This document shows positions 17,070 to 27,388 of a DNA stretch of 64,000 bases, in pieces. The DNA is from Pseudomonas shirazensis. Lineage in GTDB: Bacteria; Pseudomonadota; Gammaproteobacteria; Pseudomonadales; Pseudomonadaceae. The position numbers and the translations under genes were made by a program. Location of the stretch: contig NZ_JABWRD020000001.1 of the NCBI RefSeq assembly GCF_014268785.2, positions 1,253,001 through 1,317,000 of the forward strand, in the 5' to 3' direction. Every line of letters starts with the position of its first letter. Within the stretch, counting starts at the first letter, position 1. The notes below the pieces were generated by a model, which worked only from the letters and a program-made list of their open reading frames with translations, made no database searches and was not told the origin of the DNA.

Positions 17070-19157
17070 ATGCACGACCCTCAACTGCGTGCCTTCCGCC
17101 AGCAACTGGACGCCTTGCAGCAACGCAACAACGCCCTTGAAGCACAACTCGCGCAGCGCCAGTCAAGCGAGCAAAGTCTGTATCGCTTTGTCTTCGACAC
17201 CATGGACATGGGCTGTTGCATCATTGAATTCTTCGACGGCCCGGCAGGCCCGCTGAGCGACTATCGGCATGTACTGACCAATGCAGCTTGCTTCACCCAT
17301 GCCGGGATCGACCCACTGGGCAGAACTATTCGCCAGTTGGCCCCCCGTCAGGCGGACTTCTGGGTCGAGTTCTACGGCCAGGTCTTGCGCTCCGGTGAGC
17401 CAAAGCAGCTCGAGCAGACGCTGGACGCGACAGGCAGAATCCTCGCAATTACCTGTTTTCGGATCGAGCCAACAGACTCCCACCAGGTTGCCGTGTTGTT
17501 CAAAGACATCACCAAGCAACGCCATGCCGATGCAGCTTTGCAGCAACTCAATCAGCAGCTGGAGCTCAGCTCCAGTGCGGCCTTAGCCGAACGACGTCTG
17601 TTTGCCGAACTGGTCGATCACAGCATAGCCAACGTGCATGTCATTGACTGCAGCTTGCGGTGGATGGCGATCAATCACCAGGCCCGGCTGGATTTTCACC
17701 ATCTCTACGGGCAAATGCCGCGAATTGGCCACTACATGCCCGAGAGCATGGCCGCAAACCTCGATGATCGCGACTTGATAATGCCGCTCTGGCAGCGCGC
17801 GCTAGCGGGTGAGCGATTGACCGTAGTCGAGGCATTTGGCCGGGGGGCAGGCAAGCGTTACTTTGAGCTGCGCTTTAACGCACTGCGCGATGCAGCGGAC
17901 GTTATTCAGGGCGCGTACCTGTTTGCCTATGACGTCAGCGAGCGTGTGCTCAACCAGCAACGCCTGCGCGAGGCTGAAACAGCCCTGCGCCAGGCGCAGA
18001 AAATGGAAGCAGTGGGGCAATTAAGTGGCGGCATCGCGCATGACTTCAACAATCTGCTTGGCGCGGTCCTTGGCGCTCTCGAATTAGTTCAGCAACGGAT
18101 CGACCAAGGCCGCTTCACCGAGCTGGAAAATATGCTCGAGACCGCTAATGGTTCTGCGCAGCGCGCGTCATCGCTGGTACACCGGCTGCTGGCCTTTTCA
18201 CGCAAACAGACCTTGCTGCCACAGGCGACCAGGGTAGATCAGCTCGTGGCAGACCTCACCGATCTGATGAATCAAAGCATCGGCCATACGATTGAACTGC
18301 GCAGCCGTTTCGCCGATGACCTCTGGCTGACTTTTGTTGATCCGCCGCAACTCGAGAGTGGATTGCTCAACCTTTGTATCAACGCGCGCGACGCATTGCC
18401 CAGTGGCGGTTTGATCGAAATCAGCGGTGAAAATTACACCTGTAGCAGCGAGTTGGCGCAGAGGCTTGATCTGCCTGCTGGCGATTACGTACGTGTGGCA
18501 ATCACCGACAACGGCACAGGCATGACCAGGCAAGTAATCCAGCGTGCTTTTGAACCCTTTTACACGACCAAGCCGCAGGGACATGGCACCGGGCTCGGGC
18601 TATCAATGGTTTATGGCTTTGTGCGCCAGTCCGGGGGACAGGTCATTATTCACAGTGACTTGGGCAAAGGCACCTGTGTCCAGCTCTACTTGCCCCGCCA
18701 TCAAATCCCTATCCCTGCCTCTGGGCAGGACATAGCACAACTGCAACGGGTCGCAGCGGTTCAGCCTGGTCGGCTGGTGATGGTAGTTGAGGACCAGCCA
18801 GCCATGCGCACGGTGATCAGCGAAGTGCTTGAAGAACTCGGTCACAGCGTGCGCCTGTTCGATACCGGCACAGCCGCACTTGCAGCTTTGCAAAATGGAC
18901 TGCAGTCCGACTTGTTGATCACTGATATCGGCCTGCCTGGAGGCCTGGATGGGTATAAGCTTGCCGCCGCCTACCATCAGCTGACACCCCATACCCCCGT
19001 GCTTTTCATCACCGGCTACGACCCGCAGAGACTGCCTGGCAACTCACTGCCGAGAGATTCGCAGATACTGCTCAAACCTTTTGACCTTAAGACCTTGGCC
19101 CAACGCGTCAGTCAACTGTTGGCGGCGTCAGCACCATCGCAAGCCGGTCCTGAATGA
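17070..19157 (+). CDS. PAS-domain hybrid sensor histidine kinase with receiver
   Basis: The 695-aa protein begins with a short coiled coil and two PAS-like domains (about 30-155 and 175-295), then HisKA with phospho-acceptor H324 (GGIAHDFNN), HATPase ([34 protein letters not shown]) and a C-terminal receiver with D619 ([11 protein letters not shown]). No membrane segment is seen, so a cytoplasmic signal is likely. No separate response regulator is adjacent. Confidence 0.9.
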   Translation: MHDPQLRAFRQQLDALQQRNNALEAQLAQRQSSEQSLYRFVFDTMDMGCCIIEFFDGPAGPLSDYRHVLTNAACFTHAGIDPLGRTIRQLAPRQADFWVEFYGQVLRSGEPKQLEQTLDATGRILAITCFRIEPTDSHQVAVLFKDITKQRHADAALQQLNQQLELSSSAALAERRLFAELVDHSIANVHVIDCSLRWMAINHQARLDFHHLYGQMPRIGHYMPESMAANLDDRDLIMPLWQRALAGERLTVVEAFGRGAGKRYFELRFNALRDAADVIQGAYLFAYDVSERVLNQQRLREAETALRQAQKMEAVGQLSGGIAHDFNNLLGAVLGALELVQQRIDQGRFTELENMLETANGSAQRASSLVHRLLAFSRKQTLLPQATRVDQLVADLTDLMNQSIGHTIELRSRFADDLWLTFVDPPQLESGLLNLCINARDALPSGGLIEISGENYTCSSELAQRLDLPAGDYVRVAITDNGTGMTRQVIQRAFEPFYTTKPQGHGTGLGLSMVYGFVRQSGGQVIIHSDLGKGTCVQLYLPRHQIPIPASGQDIAQLQRVAAVQPGRLVMVVEDQPAMRTVISEVLEELGHSVRLFDTGTAALAALQNGLQSDLLITDIGLPGGLDGYKLAAAYHQLTPHTPVLFITGYDPQRLPGNSLPRDSQILLKPFDLKTLAQRVSQLLAASAPSQAGPE

Positions 19158-19169
19158 CGGGGATTTCGG

Positions 19170-19916
19170 CTAGCGCCCGCCGCCTAGTTCGATAAAGCTG
19201 CCGGTCGAGTAGGACGCCTTATCCGACAGCAGCCAGAGAATCGCCTCGGCGACTTCCTCTGGTTGGCCACCGCGCCCCATCGGCAACCCTGCCTCAAGTT
19301 TGTGCACGCGCTCGGCATCACCGCTGAGCGCATGAAAGCCGGTGTGAATATAACCGGGCCGCACCCCATTGACGCGCACGCCTTCGCCGGCCACCTCTTT
19401 GGCCAAGCCAATGGTGAACGTATCCAACGCGCCTTTCGACGCAGCATAATCAACGTACTCCGCAGGTGAACCAAGGCGCGCCGCCAACGACGACACATTG
19501 ACGATCGCCCCACCCTGGCCGCCGTGCCGACGAGCCATACGCAGCAACGCGTGCTTGGCGCACAGCATTGGCCCGACCACGTTGGTTCTCATCAGGTTGA
19601 GCAGGCGGAACTCGGACATGTCTTCCAGGCGGCTCTGCGGGCCAATGGTACCAGCGTTGTTTACCAGTGCCGTTACCGGCCCAAGCTCATGGTCAACGCG
19701 CTGGAACAGCTGGATGACCTCGTCCTCGACACTGGCATCGGCACGCACGGCAATCGCTTCGGCACCGCGCTCGCGGACCTCGGCAAGGATGCGCTCGGCT
19801 GCCTGATCGTCAGCATGATAATTGATGCAGATACGATAGCCTTGCTCAGCGGCAAGCCGCGCTGAAGCAGCGCCGATGCCACGGCTGGCGCCGGTAATCA
19901 CGATAACCTTGTCCAT
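19170..19916 (-). CDS. SDR family oxidoreductase
   Basis: The 248-aa enzyme shows TGASRGIGAASA, NNAG, and the catalytic serine with YVDYAASK near residues 140-160, then VRPGYIHTGFHA. The profile fits 3-ketoacyl/glucose-dehydrogenase-like SDRs that use NAD(P). The start at 19916 (MDKVIVITG) removes an implausible basic leader. It follows emrB on the same strand after a 58-base gap and may be in that operon. Confidence 0.88.
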   Translation of the reverse strand: MDKVIVITGASRGIGAASARLAAEQGYRICINYHADDQAAERILAEVRERGAEAIAVRADASVEDEVIQLFQRVDHELGPVTALVNNAGTIGPQSRLEDMSEFRLLNLMRTNVVGPMLCAKHALLRMARRHGGQGGAIVNVSSLAARLGSPAEYVDYAASKGALDTFTIGLAKEVAGEGVRVNGVRPGYIHTGFHALSGDAERVHKLEAGLPMGRGGQPEEVAEAILWLLSDKASYSTGSFIELGGGR

Positions 19917-19974
19917 CGATTGCCCCTGGGCGACTGATGGCACAAGGCTAACGCTTGCTTGCCTGAGTTGACAA

Positions 19975-21510
19975 CTAATGCCCCGCAGAGGCCGGCCCGG
20001 CCTTGGCCGTAAACGGCGGCTTGGCAAACCATACCAACAGGATCAGGCCGGCGAATACCCAGGTCATCAGGGTGAAGTAGTCCACCGTCGACATCATGTA
20101 GGCCTGGCTGTTGACCATCTGCTCAAGCTGCGCGTAGCTCTGCGGGCTGGCGCCCCCCAGTTGCTCGAGCGTATGCCGAGTGGCGGGATCGTACTGGCTG
20201 ATGTGCTCGCTCAAATAGGCGTGATGCTGATCGGCCCGGCGAATCCAGATCCAGGTTGTCAGCGATGCCGCAAAACTGCCGCCCAGGGTCCGCAGGAATG
20301 TCGCCAGGCCTGAGCCATCGGCGATCTGCTGCGGGGGCAGGTCAGACAGCAGAATGCTCAAGGTCGGCATGAAGAACAGCGCCACGCCGATGCCCATGAA
20401 CAGCTGCACCAGGGCAATGTGCTGGAAGTCCACCTCGCTGGTGAAGCCGGCGCGCATGTAACAGCTGGCGCCGATCGCGAGAAATGCCAGGCCTGCCAGC
20501 ACTCGCAGGTCGAAGCGGTGCGCATACTTGCCCACGAAAGGCGACATGATCACCGGCAGCAAGCCAATCGGCGCCACGGCCAGCCCGGCCCAGGTGGCGG
20601 TATAGCCCATCTGCGTCTGCAGCCATTGCGGCAGGATCAAGTTGATGCCGAAAAAGCCTGCGTAGCCGCCAACCAGTACGATGGTGCCGACGCGAAAGTT
20701 GCGATGGGCAAAAAGCCGCAGGTTCACCACCGGGTGGCGGTCGGTGAGTTCCCAGATGATGAAGATGGCCAGGAACACCACCGAGATCAGGCTGCCCATG
20801 ATGATGAACGACGACTCGAACCAGTCCAGGTCGTTACCCTTGTCGAGCACCACCTGCAACGCCCCCACCCCAATGATCAAGGTGATCAAACCGATGTAGT
20901 CCATCGGTTGCCGACTGGTCACTACCGGTCGCGTGCGCATCTGCTGGCGCACCACGGCAGCGGCGAACAGGCCGATTGGAACGTTGATGAAGAAAATCCA
21001 CGGCCAACTGTAGCTGTCAGTAATCCAGCCGCCCAAGATCGGCCCGGCAATCGGTGCAACAACCGTCACCATCGCCAGCAGCGCCAGCGCCATCCCCCGC
21101 TTGGCCGGTGGATACACTGCAATCAGCAAGGTCTGAGTCATCGGGTATAGCGGCCCGGCGACCACCCCCTGCAACACGCGAAAGCCAACCAGCTCAGGCA
21201 TCGACTGGGCGATCCCGCACAGAAATGACGCCATCACGAACAACAGCGTCGCCCAGATGAACAGCTTGACCTCACCAAAACGCCGGCTTAGCCAGCCGGT
21301 CAGCGGCAAGGCAATCGCGTTGCTCACCGCAAACGAGGTGATCACCCAAGTGCCCTGCTCGTAACTGACACCGAGGTTGCCGGAAATGGTCGGCAAGGCG
21401 ACGTTGGCGATGGTGGTATCGAGTACCTGCATGAACGTCGCCAGCGACAGACCAATGGTGGTCAGCAGCAGGCTTGGCGGAGTGAACTGCGCAGCCCCGT
21501 TGCCGTTCAT
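19975..21510 (-). CDS. emrB: DHA2-family MFS drug efflux permease (EmrB-like)
   Basis: The 511-aa protein has about 14 membrane helices and the DHA2 signature LDTTIANVALPTISGNL in the first helix, with GWLSRRFGEVKLF (motif A) next. It pumps hydrophobic compounds through an EmrA adaptor and an outer-membrane channel. Its ATG overlaps the emrA stop by four bases, showing coupling. Confidence 0.92.
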   Translation of the reverse strand: MNGNGAAQFTPPSLLLTTIGLSLATFMQVLDTTIANVALPTISGNLGVSYEQGTWVITSFAVSNAIALPLTGWLSRRFGEVKLFIWATLLFVMASFLCGIAQSMPELVGFRVLQGVVAGPLYPMTQTLLIAVYPPAKRGMALALLAMVTVVAPIAGPILGGWITDSYSWPWIFFINVPIGLFAAAVVRQQMRTRPVVTSRQPMDYIGLITLIIGVGALQVVLDKGNDLDWFESSFIIMGSLISVVFLAIFIIWELTDRHPVVNLRLFAHRNFRVGTIVLVGGYAGFFGINLILPQWLQTQMGYTATWAGLAVAPIGLLPVIMSPFVGKYAHRFDLRVLAGLAFLAIGASCYMRAGFTSEVDFQHIALVQLFMGIGVALFFMPTLSILLSDLPPQQIADGSGLATFLRTLGGSFAASLTTWIWIRRADQHHAYLSEHISQYDPATRHTLEQLGGASPQSYAQLEQMVNSQAYMMSTVDYFTLMTWVFAGLILLVWFAKPPFTAKAGPASAGH

Positions 21511-22700
21511 CGCTGGGCCGTCTTGCCTGCGGCGCTGTTGTCATGGATCAAGCGCGCGATCAGCCGGTCAGCGTCGACCAGTTGGCGCTCATACACCTGT
21601 GTGCTGTAGCTGGCTTGTTGCGGAGGCTGTTGCGCCAGGGTCGGGCCGGTCTGATCGTGCAGATCGACTTCAACCACCGTCGACAAGCCGATGCGCAGCG
21701 GATGATCGCGCAGCTGCTCGGGGTTAAGCTGCACACGCACTGGCACCCGCTGGACGATCTTGATCCAGTTGCCGGTGGCATTTTGCGCAGGCAGCAAGGC
21801 AAACGCGCTGCCGGTACCGGCGCCGAGGCTGTCGATGGTACCGGTGTACTTGATGTCGCTGCCATACAGGTCGGCGCTGATCTCTACCGGCTGGCCGATC
21901 CGCATATTGCGCAGCTGGGTTTCCTTGAAGTTGGCGTCGATCCACACCTCATCCAGGGGGATCACGGCCATGGTCGCAGTGCCCGGCTGCAAGCGCTGGC
22001 CCAACTGCACGGTGCGCTTGGCAACATAGCCTGTAACGGGTGCAACCAAGGTCGTGCGAGCGTTATCCAGATACGCCTGGCGTACATCAGCAGCGGCAGC
22101 CATCACTTCCGGGTGCGAGGCCAACAGCGTGTCGTCGACCAGCGCAGTACTGGTGTTCAGCTGCTGCTGGGCGCTGTCCAAGGCACTTTGCGCGGAACTC
22201 AGGTCATCCTGGGCATGGGAGATTTCTTCACGGGAGATCGCCCCGCTGTCGGCCAGGACCTTGCGCCGGTTGTAGTTATCGCGGGCTTTCTTCAATTCCG
22301 CAGCGCGGCTTTGCATCTGCGCCTTGAGCGAGTCGACGTTACTGTACAAGCCGCGGACCTGGCGCACGGTACGCGCCAATTTGGCCTCGGAGGACTGCAA
22401 GGCAACCTCGCTGTCGGCGGGATCGAATTGCAGCAATACCTGGCCGGCCTGCACCAGATCGCCATCGTCGGCGCCGATACTGGTAACGGTGCCGGTCACC
22501 AGAGGGGTGATTTCCACCACGTTGCCGTTGACGTAGGCGTCATCGGTGCTCTCGTGCCAGCGCCCGACCAGGCTGTACCAGGCCCAGGCAGCAGCGCCAC
22601 CGAGTATCACCAGCAAGAGCACGGCCAGCAGCCAGGTCTTGCGCTTGCGCGAATTTTCGGGAGCCGGGGAAGATTGGGTTGTGTCCGCAGGAGTGGCCAT
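21507..22700 (-). CDS. emrA: HlyD/EmrA-type membrane fusion protein
   Basis: The 397-aa protein has one N-terminal membrane anchor (TWLLAVLLLVILGGAAAWAW), a biotinyl-lipoyl-like half motif (DDAYVNGNVVEITPLVTGTV), a long coiled coil (about 90-195), and the second lipoyl half (ARTTLVAPVTGYVAKRTVQLG). It bridges EmrB to a TolC-like channel, which is not encoded here. The marR stop lies 30 bases upstream. Confidence 0.92.
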   Translation of the reverse strand: MATPADTTQSSPAPENSRKRKTWLLAVLLLVILGGAAAWAWYSLVGRWHESTDDAYVNGNVVEITPLVTGTVTSIGADDGDLVQAGQVLLQFDPADSEVALQSSEAKLARTVRQVRGLYSNVDSLKAQMQSRAAELKKARDNYNRRKVLADSGAISREEISHAQDDLSSAQSALDSAQQQLNTSTALVDDTLLASHPEVMAAAADVRQAYLDNARTTLVAPVTGYVAKRTVQLGQRLQPGTATMAVIPLDEVWIDANFKETQLRNMRIGQPVEISADLYGSDIKYTGTIDSLGAGTGSAFALLPAQNATGNWIKIVQRVPVRVQLNPEQLRDHPLRIGLSTVVEVDLHDQTGPTLAQQPPQQASYSTQVYERQLVDADRLIARLIHDNSAAGKTAQR

Positions 22701-22730
22701 GACAGTACCTTGGAGAATTCGTAACAGGGA

Positions 22731-23204
22731 TCAACGATCGCCGAAGCGGCGGATCGTCAGAGGGTCGCCGGCATTGAGCAGGACCTTGGCCAACAGGCCT
22801 TCGAGGGTCTGCAATTCTTCAGGCTGGAGCACGCCGACCAGTTCGTTCATTGCTGCTGCGCCGACTTCGGGCACGCGATCGGCCAGGCGCTGACCGTCGG
22901 CGGTCAGCGCCAGGCGCACCTGACGGCGGTCGTCAGGGCAGCGATTGCGCAGGATCAGCCCTTTGTGTTCGAGGCGGTCGAGCATGCGCGTCATTGAACC
23001 GCTGTCCAGGCCCAGGTAGCGACACAGCTCGGCCGGGGTGTCGACCTGGTACTGAGTGACGATGATCAGCACCTTGAATTGCGCGGCAGTAACCCCTTCA
23101 CCCTCGAGATGCGCGTCAAGAATGCGGTCCTTGAGCAGCGCCGCTCGGCCCAACAGCATGCCGATCGTGCAGGTCTGAAAGTTTTCAGGACTGAAATGCG
23201 ACAT
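22731..23204 (-). CDS. MarR family regulator of the efflux operon (EmrR-like)
   Basis: The 157-aa protein is a single MarR winged helix: AQFKVLIIVTQYQVDTPAELCRYLGLDSGSMTRMLDRLEHKGLI followed by the DDRRQVRLALTADG wing. It is first in a marR-emrA-emrB operon and probably represses it until a drug binds. The start at 23204 (MSHFSPENF) is chosen over 23240. The palindrome at 23246-23259 is its likely operator. Confidence 0.9.
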   Translation of the reverse strand: MSHFSPENFQTCTIGMLLGRAALLKDRILDAHLEGEGVTAAQFKVLIIVTQYQVDTPAELCRYLGLDSGSMTRMLDRLEHKGLILRNRCPDDRRQVRLALTADGQRLADRVPEVGAAAMNELVGVLQPEELQTLEGLLAKVLLNAGDPLTIRRFGDR

Positions 23205-23245
23205 TGGCTTGCACCCCAGCTCAGACAAATGTGTGTGCAAATATT

Positions 23246-23259
23246 ACTGCTTAGGCAGT
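23246..23259. promoter_or_regulatory. Candidate MarR operator
   Basis: ACTGC-ttag-GCAGT is a perfect 5-4-5 inverted repeat 42 bases before the marR start, in an AT-rich stretch. Position and symmetry suit autorepression. Confidence 0.55.
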
Positions 23260-23347
23260 GAATGTCAAAGCCTTGATTAGGGGGCTATGTAAATTGCCGA
23301 TGATTGGCGGCAACGCCACTTCTCTGAAGGCCGCAAGGCTCGCCCAC

Positions 23348-23370
23348 AAAAAAGGGGCACAAGGCCCCTT
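23348..23370 (-). terminator. Intrinsic terminator of pgm
   Basis: On the minus strand, AAGGGGC and GCCCCTT pair around five bases and are followed by a run of six T, 33 bases past the pgm stop. Confidence 0.85.
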
Positions 23371-23402
23371 CTCTGCTTTCGATATTCAACTCAGCTCGCT
23401 TG

Positions 23403-25040
23403 TCAGGCGATAGCCGCATCCACCAGCACCTGAGCTTCCTTGACCAAGCGCTGCAAATGCGCCTCATCGATAAAACTCTCGGCGTAGATCTTGTAGATGT
23501 CTTCTGTGCCAGAGGGCCGCGCAGCGAACCAGCCGTTGGCCGTCATTACCTTGAGCCCGCCTATAGCCTGAGCGTTACCCGGCGCGTGGCTCAAAATCTG
23601 CTCGATCGGCTCGCCCGCGAGTTCAGTAGACGTCACCTGCTCGGGAGCCAGCTTGCTCAGCAGGGCTTTCTGCCGTGGATCGGCCTTGGCCTCGACTCGG
23701 GTTGCGTAGGGCTTGCCCAGCTTCGCAGTGAGGTCGGCATAGACCTGGCTCGGGTTACGTCCGGTGCGGGCAGTCATCTCCGCAGCGAGCAAGGCTGGAA
23801 TAAGCCCGTCCTTGTCCGTGGCCCAGACCGATCCGTCGCGACGCAAGAACGAGGCGCCGGCACTTTCTTCGCCGCCAAAGCCCAGCGAGCCGTCGAACAG
23901 ACCCGCAGCAAAGTACTTGAAACCGACTGGCACTTCGTAAAGGGTGCGGCCAAGCGCTGCAGTTACGCGGTCAATCAAGCCACTGCTGACCACGGTTTTG
24001 CCCACTGCAGCATCGCTGCGCCATTGCGGGCGGTTGCGGAACAGGTAGTCGATGGTCACGGCCAGGTAGTTGTTGGGTTGCAACAGGCCATCGGCGGTGA
24101 CGATGCCGTGGCGGTCGTGATCAGGATCGCAGGCGAAGGCCACATCGAAGCGGTCGCGTAGGCCGATCAGGCCCTGCATGGCGTACGGCGAAGACGGGTC
24201 CATGCGGATCTGCCCGTCCCAGTCGACGCACATGAAGCGGAAGGTCGGATCGACCTCGGTGTTGACCACTTCCAGGTTCAATTGGTAGTGGTCGGCAATC
24301 GCCTGCCAGTAACGCACCCCGGCACCGCCCAGCGGATCGACGCCCAGGCGCAGGTTGGCCGAGCGGATTACCTCGAAATCGATCACGTTTTCCAGGTCGG
24401 CGACGTAATTGCCCAAGTAGTCGTGACGCTGGGTAGTGGGCGCTCGCAGCGCTTGCGCATAGTCCATGCGCTTTACCCCAGCCAGGTCTGCGCCAAGCAG
24501 TTCGTTGGCCTTGGCCTCGACCCACTTGGTCACGTCGCTGTCGGCCGGCCCGCCATTGGGCGGGTTGTACTTGAACCCACCGCTCTGCGGCGGATTGTGC
24601 GACGGGGTAATGACAATGCCATCTGCCAGGCCGCTCTGGCGGCCGCGGTTGTAACAAAGGATCGCGTGCGACACCGCAGGCGTTGGGGTGTACTCATCGT
24701 CCTTGGACAGCATCACCTGCACGCCGTTGGCGGCCAGCACTTCCAGCGCGCTGGCGGCCGCCGGCGCCGACAGCGCATGGGTGTCGGCGCCAATGAACAG
24801 CGGCCCGTCGATGCCTTGCTGCGCACGGTACAGGCAGATGGCCTGGGTGATCGCTAGCACATGCGCCTCATTGAAGCTCAACTCAAGCGACGTACCGCGA
24901 TGCCCCGAGGTGCCGAAGGCCACGCGCTGGGCTGCCACGGACGCATCAGGGCGGCCGGTGTAATAGGCGGTCAACAGGCGGGGAATATCGACCAGCACAC
25001 TGGCCGGAGCCGGCTTGCCTGCCAAAGGACTGAGCGTCAT
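23403..25040 (-). CDS. pgm: Alpha-D-glucose phosphate-specific phosphoglucomutase
   Basis: The 545-aa protein is full length for Pgm, which interconverts glucose 1- and 6-phosphate. It has [12 protein letters not shown] at residue 40, the phosphoserine loop [12 protein letters not shown] (S147), the metal loop CDPDHDRHG and the sugar loop GGEESAG. GAGG stands before the ATG. It ends at a strong terminator and is monocistronic. Confidence 0.95.
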   Translation of the reverse strand: MTLSPLAGKPAPASVLVDIPRLLTAYYTGRPDASVAAQRVAFGTSGHRGTSLELSFNEAHVLAITQAICLYRAQQGIDGPLFIGADTHALSAPAAASALEVLAANGVQVMLSKDDEYTPTPAVSHAILCYNRGRQSGLADGIVITPSHNPPQSGGFKYNPPNGGPADSDVTKWVEAKANELLGADLAGVKRMDYAQALRAPTTQRHDYLGNYVADLENVIDFEVIRSANLRLGVDPLGGAGVRYWQAIADHYQLNLEVVNTEVDPTFRFMCVDWDGQIRMDPSSPYAMQGLIGLRDRFDVAFACDPDHDRHGIVTADGLLQPNNYLAVTIDYLFRNRPQWRSDAAVGKTVVSSGLIDRVTAALGRTLYEVPVGFKYFAAGLFDGSLGFGGEESAGASFLRRDGSVWATDKDGLIPALLAAEMTARTGRNPSQVYADLTAKLGKPYATRVEAKADPRQKALLSKLAPEQVTSTELAGEPIEQILSHAPGNAQAIGGLKVMTANGWFAARPSGTEDIYKIYAESFIDEAHLQRLVKEAQVLVDAAIA

Positions 25041-25126
25041 GCAGAAACCTCGAGTTCAACGAATGTGAGTGTTGGAACACGCAGTGTACTGGGAGTTGCA
25101 ATGCCCTGCGATGGGGCCTGCCGGGA

Positions 25127-27388
25127 TTATTCGCTAGCTATCTGCCACCATTTGGGAAACATCTGCTGAACACGTGTTTCAGCAAAGCGCTCGTCAATCA
25201 ACAGCAACACGCCGCGGTCCTGATCGCCACGAATGACCCGCCCTGCGGCCTGGATTACCTTGCGTACGCCGGGGTACAGATAGGCGTAGTCAAAGCCGGC
25301 GCCGAACTGCCGGCCCAGGCGTTGCTTGAACTGCTCATTGATCGGGTTGACCTGCGGCAGACCCAGCGTGGCAACAAATGCGCCGATCAAGCGGGTCCCC
25401 GGCAGGTCGACGCCCTCTCCGAATGCGCCGCCAAGCACCGCAAAACCAATGCCCTCGCCATCCGGGACAAAGCGCGCCAGAAACACTTCGCGCGCAGCTT
25501 CGTCCATGCCGCTGGCCTGCTCCCAGCGCGGCAACTGCGGATAGCGCTCGGCAAGCAGTGCAGCCACCTGTTGCAGGTACTCGAAGCTGCTGAAAAAGGC
25601 CAGATAGTTGCCAGGCTTGCTGCGGTACTGCTCGGCGATCAGCTCGACGATAGGCGCCAGTGACGCCTGCCGTTCGCGGTAACGCGTCGACACCTGGCTG
25701 ATGATGCGTACCTGCAATTGCTCGGCCTGGAACGGCGCGGCAACATCGAGCCAGGCCGTGTCGGCCGGCATCCCAAGCAGATCAGCATAGTAATGCCGAG
25801 GGCTGAGCGTGGCAGAAAACAACGTGACACTGCGCGCAGCGCTCAAGCGCGGCCCAAGCAGGCGGGCCGGGACCACATTACGCAGGCACAGCGTGCTCAG
25901 GCGTCTGTTACGCGGGCCATTACGCACGCTGACATCAAACAGGAAGTGCTCGTCGAACAGCTCGGCAATGCGCGTGAACTGCAGGGCCTGGAAAAAAAAC
26001 TGCAGCAGCAGCGGATCAATGCCCAGCGGCGATTGGTTGAGCTGCTCCTGGATCAAGCCAACACATTGTTGCAACGCCCCGATAAAGGCTTCTGGCAGGC
26101 GCTCGCCGGCTTGATACGGTACACGCTGGTCTTTATGCAGGGCATTCCATTGGCGGTTGAGCCGATCCAGCGCGCTGCTCAGCCCTTGCGGTTTGCTTTG
26201 CCGAAGCGTCAGCAACTGGCCCTGATCGAAACTGGCGCTGTACATCGCCCGACCACGCTCGACCAGGTTGTGTGCTTCGTCCACCAGCACTGCCACGCGC
26301 CAATGATTGAGCTGCGCGAGGCCAAACAGCAATGCGTGGGCATCAAAGTAATAGTTGTAGTCCGCCACTACCACGTCAGCCCAGCGCGCCATCTCCTGCC
26401 CCAGATAATAAGGGCACACCTGATGCGCCAGCGCGACCTCGCGCAACGCTTCGCGATCCAGCAGCGGCACAGCGCCAGCGGCCTCGCGGGCAGTCGGCAG
26501 GCGATCGTAAAAGCCTTTGGCCAGTGGGCACGACTCGCCATGGCAGGCGTTGCCTGGATATTCACAGGCCTTGTCCCGAGCGATCAGCTCAAGGCTGCGC
26601 AGAGCCGACTGCGGGCTGGCAGCGGTGAGCTGGCGCAGGGCATCCAGGGCCAGTGCCCGCCCCGGGGTCTTGGCGGTCAGGAAGAACACTTTGTCGAGCT
26701 GCTGCGGCACCACCGCCTTGAGCAATGGAAACAAGGTGCCAAGGGTCTTGCCGATGCCGGTACTGGCCTGGGCCATCAGACAGCGACCGGTGCTGACGGC
26801 CTTGTACAGTGTCTCGGCCAACTGGCGCTGGCCCTGGCGAAACTGCGGGTAGGGGAAACTCATTGCCTGCAAGCCCTGGTCGCGCGCTTGCAAACGTTGC
26901 TCCTGTGCCTGTGCCCAGGCAAGAAAGCGCTGGCATTGAACCTCGAAAAACAGCTGCAGGTCTGCTGCGCTGTAGTGCTCGCTGATCAGCGTTTGGCGGT
27001 CGCTGTCGACATCCAGATACACCAGCGCTACGTCGATGCTGGGCAACTGCCGCGCCTGGCACAGCAACCAGGCGTAGACCTTGGCCTGCGCCCAATGCAA
27101 CTGTCGATGGTTGGCAGGCTGGCGCGCCAGATCACCGCGGTGGGTCTTGATTTCTTCGAGGCGGTTGCGCGCCGGATCATAACCATCGGCGCGGCCACGC
27201 ACCTGCAGGCTGAGGTATTGGCCTTGCAGGCTGACTTCAGCTTCATAACCCACCTTGCGGCGTGCCACTACCCGGCGATGGCCGGCGATGCCCTCCTGCG
27301 CAGTGGGTGATGGGGTAAAGCGCAGGTCGAGGTCGCCGACCTTGGCGCTGAATTCGCACAAGGCGCGCACGGCGACGGTATAACTCAT
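25127..27388 (-). CDS. XPD/DinG-like DNA helicase with N-terminal PD-(D/E)XK nuclease domain
   Basis: The 753-aa protein starts with a RecB/Cas4-type nuclease fold (about 1-165): GRADGYD, EEIKTHRGD and QLHWAQAKVYAWLL supply the D, ExK and Q-Y elements. The SF2 helicase part has Walker A (ASTGIGKTLG), an iron-sulfur cysteine set (CEYPGNACHGESC and later CPYY), DEAH (VLVDEAHNL) and motif VI (QAAGRVIRGDQD). Its ATG overlaps the FAN1 stop by four bases. With FAN1 it probably repairs DNA crosslinks or branched DNA (inference from family and coupling). Confidence 0.87.
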   Translation of the reverse strand: MSYTVAVRALCEFSAKVGDLDLRFTPSPTAQEGIAGHRRVVARRKVGYEAEVSLQGQYLSLQVRGRADGYDPARNRLEEIKTHRGDLARQPANHRQLHWAQAKVYAWLLCQARQLPSIDVALVYLDVDSDRQTLISEHYSAADLQLFFEVQCQRFLAWAQAQEQRLQARDQGLQAMSFPYPQFRQGQRQLAETLYKAVSTGRCLMAQASTGIGKTLGTLFPLLKAVVPQQLDKVFFLTAKTPGRALALDALRQLTAASPQSALRSLELIARDKACEYPGNACHGESCPLAKGFYDRLPTAREAAGAVPLLDREALREVALAHQVCPYYLGQEMARWADVVVADYNYYFDAHALLFGLAQLNHWRVAVLVDEAHNLVERGRAMYSASFDQGQLLTLRQSKPQGLSSALDRLNRQWNALHKDQRVPYQAGERLPEAFIGALQQCVGLIQEQLNQSPLGIDPLLLQFFFQALQFTRIAELFDEHFLFDVSVRNGPRNRRLSTLCLRNVVPARLLGPRLSAARSVTLFSATLSPRHYYADLLGMPADTAWLDVAAPFQAEQLQVRIISQVSTRYRERQASLAPIVELIAEQYRSKPGNYLAFFSSFEYLQQVAALLAERYPQLPRWEQASGMDEAAREVFLARFVPDGEGIGFAVLGGAFGEGVDLPGTRLIGAFVATLGLPQVNPINEQFKQRLGRQFGAGFDYAYLYPGVRKVIQAAGRVIRGDQDRGVLLLIDERFAETRVQQMFPKWWQIASE

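Noticed and set aside
25718..27310. Plus-strand open frame of 530 codons
   Set aside because: It is antisense to the XPD-like helicase with clear motifs on the other strand.
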